This document shows, piece by piece, positions 5,508 through 6,504 of a stretch of 6,504 nucleotides of DNA. A program made the position numbers and the translations under genes. The DNA is taken from assembly GCA_000434195.1 (NCBI GenBank), contig HF994468.1, forward strand, positions 3,649-10,152. The letters run 5' to 3'. How positions within the stretch are numbered: position 1 is the first letter of the stretch; every line of letters begins with the position of its first letter. This DNA comes from Clostridium sp. CAG:780 (GTDB lineage Bacteria; Bacillota; Clostridia; TANB77; CAG-508). The notes under the pieces were generated by a model. It was not told where the DNA came from and did no database searches. It was given only the letters and a program-made list of their open reading frames with translations.

Positions 5508-5579
5508 ATTTTTTATACATTTTTCATTTTATGTCAACTTTTTTGTTTGTTTTATTAATGTTTTATCAGATAATTCTTC

Positions 5580-6504
5580 CTATCCTGGACGATCTGCTTT
5601 CATGACAGCTTCTCCTGTATATTCTTTTCCATCCTTAACTAATATTATTGTTTGCGTCGTACCCCAAAATTCATCTTCTTCACTGCACTTTCCTTGATTG
5701 TATAAATAACTTCCAATCTCACCTGTATCCACCATTTTCTTTTCTATATCAATGATACTACTTATATCGATTTTTTCTCCTTTAAATATTATATATGCAT
5801 TTTCAAAAGAAGTAGTTTTTGTATCAATTATACCTTTTAAAGATATTATAGTTTCTCCGTAGTTTCCTGCTTCACTACTTACATTATATGCTGGTAAACT
5901 CGTATCCACATTTGTTACTGCTACTTTTTTAGTATATGTTTTTCTTGTTACTATATCTTGTATTTTAAATGTATATGTGCCATTTTCTGTGGCTATATAT
6001 TCGTTAGAAGTCTCATTAGCCAGATTTGTTACAGTGTAGACTTCTATCATTTTAGTAGATTCGTTAAAACATACTAATTTAAGTGTTCCTATCAGATTTT
6101 CGTCTAATCCTTGTTCGCTTAATAGTACTGTCCAAAAAGCATCTTCGGTCGCCTCTGAAATTGCTCCTTGTTCTTTTGCCCAATCTAATACGTCTTGAAA
6201 CGTTGTACAATTTGCTGATGGATCTTGTTTATTCACAAACTTTATATACCCATTTCTAATTATTTCTTTCTTCTGTTCTTCACTTAGTGAATTTACAAAA
6301 TTATTAAGTTCTTCATCTCCTTGGCTAACATCTATTTTTGTAAGTCCATCTACGGAATCTACTGTCAGTACAACTGCTCCTGATTTTTCTGTAGCTGGTG
6401 TTTTGGTAATGTTTATTGTTACATTGCCATAGCTTATTTCTTTTACTATAGTTCCGTCTTTTTTCTTTATTGTGATTAATTCTTGCTCTCTATCTATTTC
6501 ATCC
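5580..6504 (-). CDS. C-terminal part of a secreted/surface protein with Ig-like stretch (N-terminus outside window)
   Basis: The frame stays open to the window edge, so this is a 3' fragment of 307 visible codons. The GTG at 6236 that could pass for a start is an internal valine; the frame continues upstream without a stop through KEIIRNGYIKFV and EISYGNVTINITKTP. I do not recognise the family. Visible residues 140-204 (roughly TLKLVCFN to NVDTSLPAY) look like an Ig-type beta-sandwich module, with ENGTYTFKIQD and a KKVAVTNVDT end. The flanks are Thr/Ser/Asn-rich and acidic, with three cysteines (about 99, 145 and 273) and two FW pairs. There is no LPxTG motif or C-terminal membrane helix; the chain ends KADRPG. 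This composition fits an exported or surface-displayed protein, possibly pilin-like or adhesin-like, but that is inference. It is the only gene here that stops at TAG. No terminator is visible before the M23 promoter. Confidence 0.8.
   Translation of the reverse strand, partial: DEIDREQELITIKKKDGTIVKEISYGNVTINITKTPATEKSGAVVLTVDSVDGLTKIDVSQGDEELNNFVNSLSEEQKKEIIRNGYIKFVNKQDPSANCTTFQDVLDWAKEQGAISEATEDAFWTVLLSEQGLDENLIGTLKLVCFNESTKMIEVYTVTNLANETSNEYIATENGTYTFKIQDIVTRKTYTKKVAVTNVDTSLPAYNVSSEAGNYGETIISLKGIIDTKTTSFENAYIIFKGEKIDISSIIDIEKKMVDTGEIGSYLYNQGKCSEEDEFWGTTQTIILVKDGKEYTGEAVMKADRPG

Noticed and set aside
5532..5537. TTGACA between the surface-protein gene and the M23 gene as a second promoter
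   Set aside because: The nearest TATAAA is only 14 bp away and no -10 lies at 16-18 bp; the TTGCAT/TATAAT pair downstream is clearly better.
293..5605. Several plus-strand open frames rich in Leu, Phe and Ser
   Set aside because: They lie antisense to well-supported minus-strand genes or over T-rich intergenic DNA, have hydrophobic low-complexity translations and no family motifs or RBS.
5580..6236. A complete 218-residue gene starting with GTG at 6236
   Set aside because: The reading frame is open and protein-like for a further 89 codons to the window edge, so this GTG is an internal valine.

Overview
The window is strongly AT-rich and every gene I can support lies on the minus strand. Ribosome-binding sites of the AGGAGG type, close matches to the sigma-A consensus (TTGACA/TATAAT, several with an extended TGn -10) and intrinsic terminators point to a low-GC Firmicute. 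The gene content and extreme AT bias fit an uncultured, gut-type Clostridia better than a Bacillus. That assignment is an inference from style, not from a database match.

In the direction of transcription (high to low coordinates) the order is: (1) the C-terminal part of a secreted or surface protein with an Ig-like stretch (5580-6504, cut by the window edge); (2) a membrane-anchored M23 (LytM-type) peptidoglycan endopeptidase (4480-5466); (3) a membrane-anchored HtrA/DegP serine protease with one PDZ domain (3060-4304); (4) diaminopimelate epimerase dapF (1959-2822); (5) an unrecognised five-helix membrane protein with an exported C-terminal domain (582-1853); (6) the N-terminal third of CTP synthase pyrG (1-455, cut by the other edge).

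The genes look mostly monocistronic. Candidate sigma-A promoters precede M23, htrA, dapF, the membrane protein and pyrG, and hairpins follow M23, htrA and the membrane-protein gene. dapF has no visible terminator and may read into the membrane-protein gene. Genes 1 to 5 share an envelope theme: a surface protein, a wall hydrolase, a quality-control protease, supply of the meso-DAP wall precursor, and a membrane protein.

Most of the interest is in the short intergenic regions. The pyrG leader carries a terminator that ends right at the pyrG ribosome-binding site, which implies attenuation. The htrA promoter has an 11-bp-spaced direct repeat typical of OmpR/PhoB-family regulators overlapping a poor -35. 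The dapF leader has a 24-bp near-perfect palindrome. The htrA 3' UTR holds several consecutive stem-loops. A 69-nt bulge-free long hairpin starts on the M23 stop codon. The M23 gene has an unusual start, with the Shine-Dalgarno inside the apparent reading frame. I saw no CRISPR array, tRNA, rRNA, insertion sequence or defence system. No intergenic gap exceeds 300 bases.
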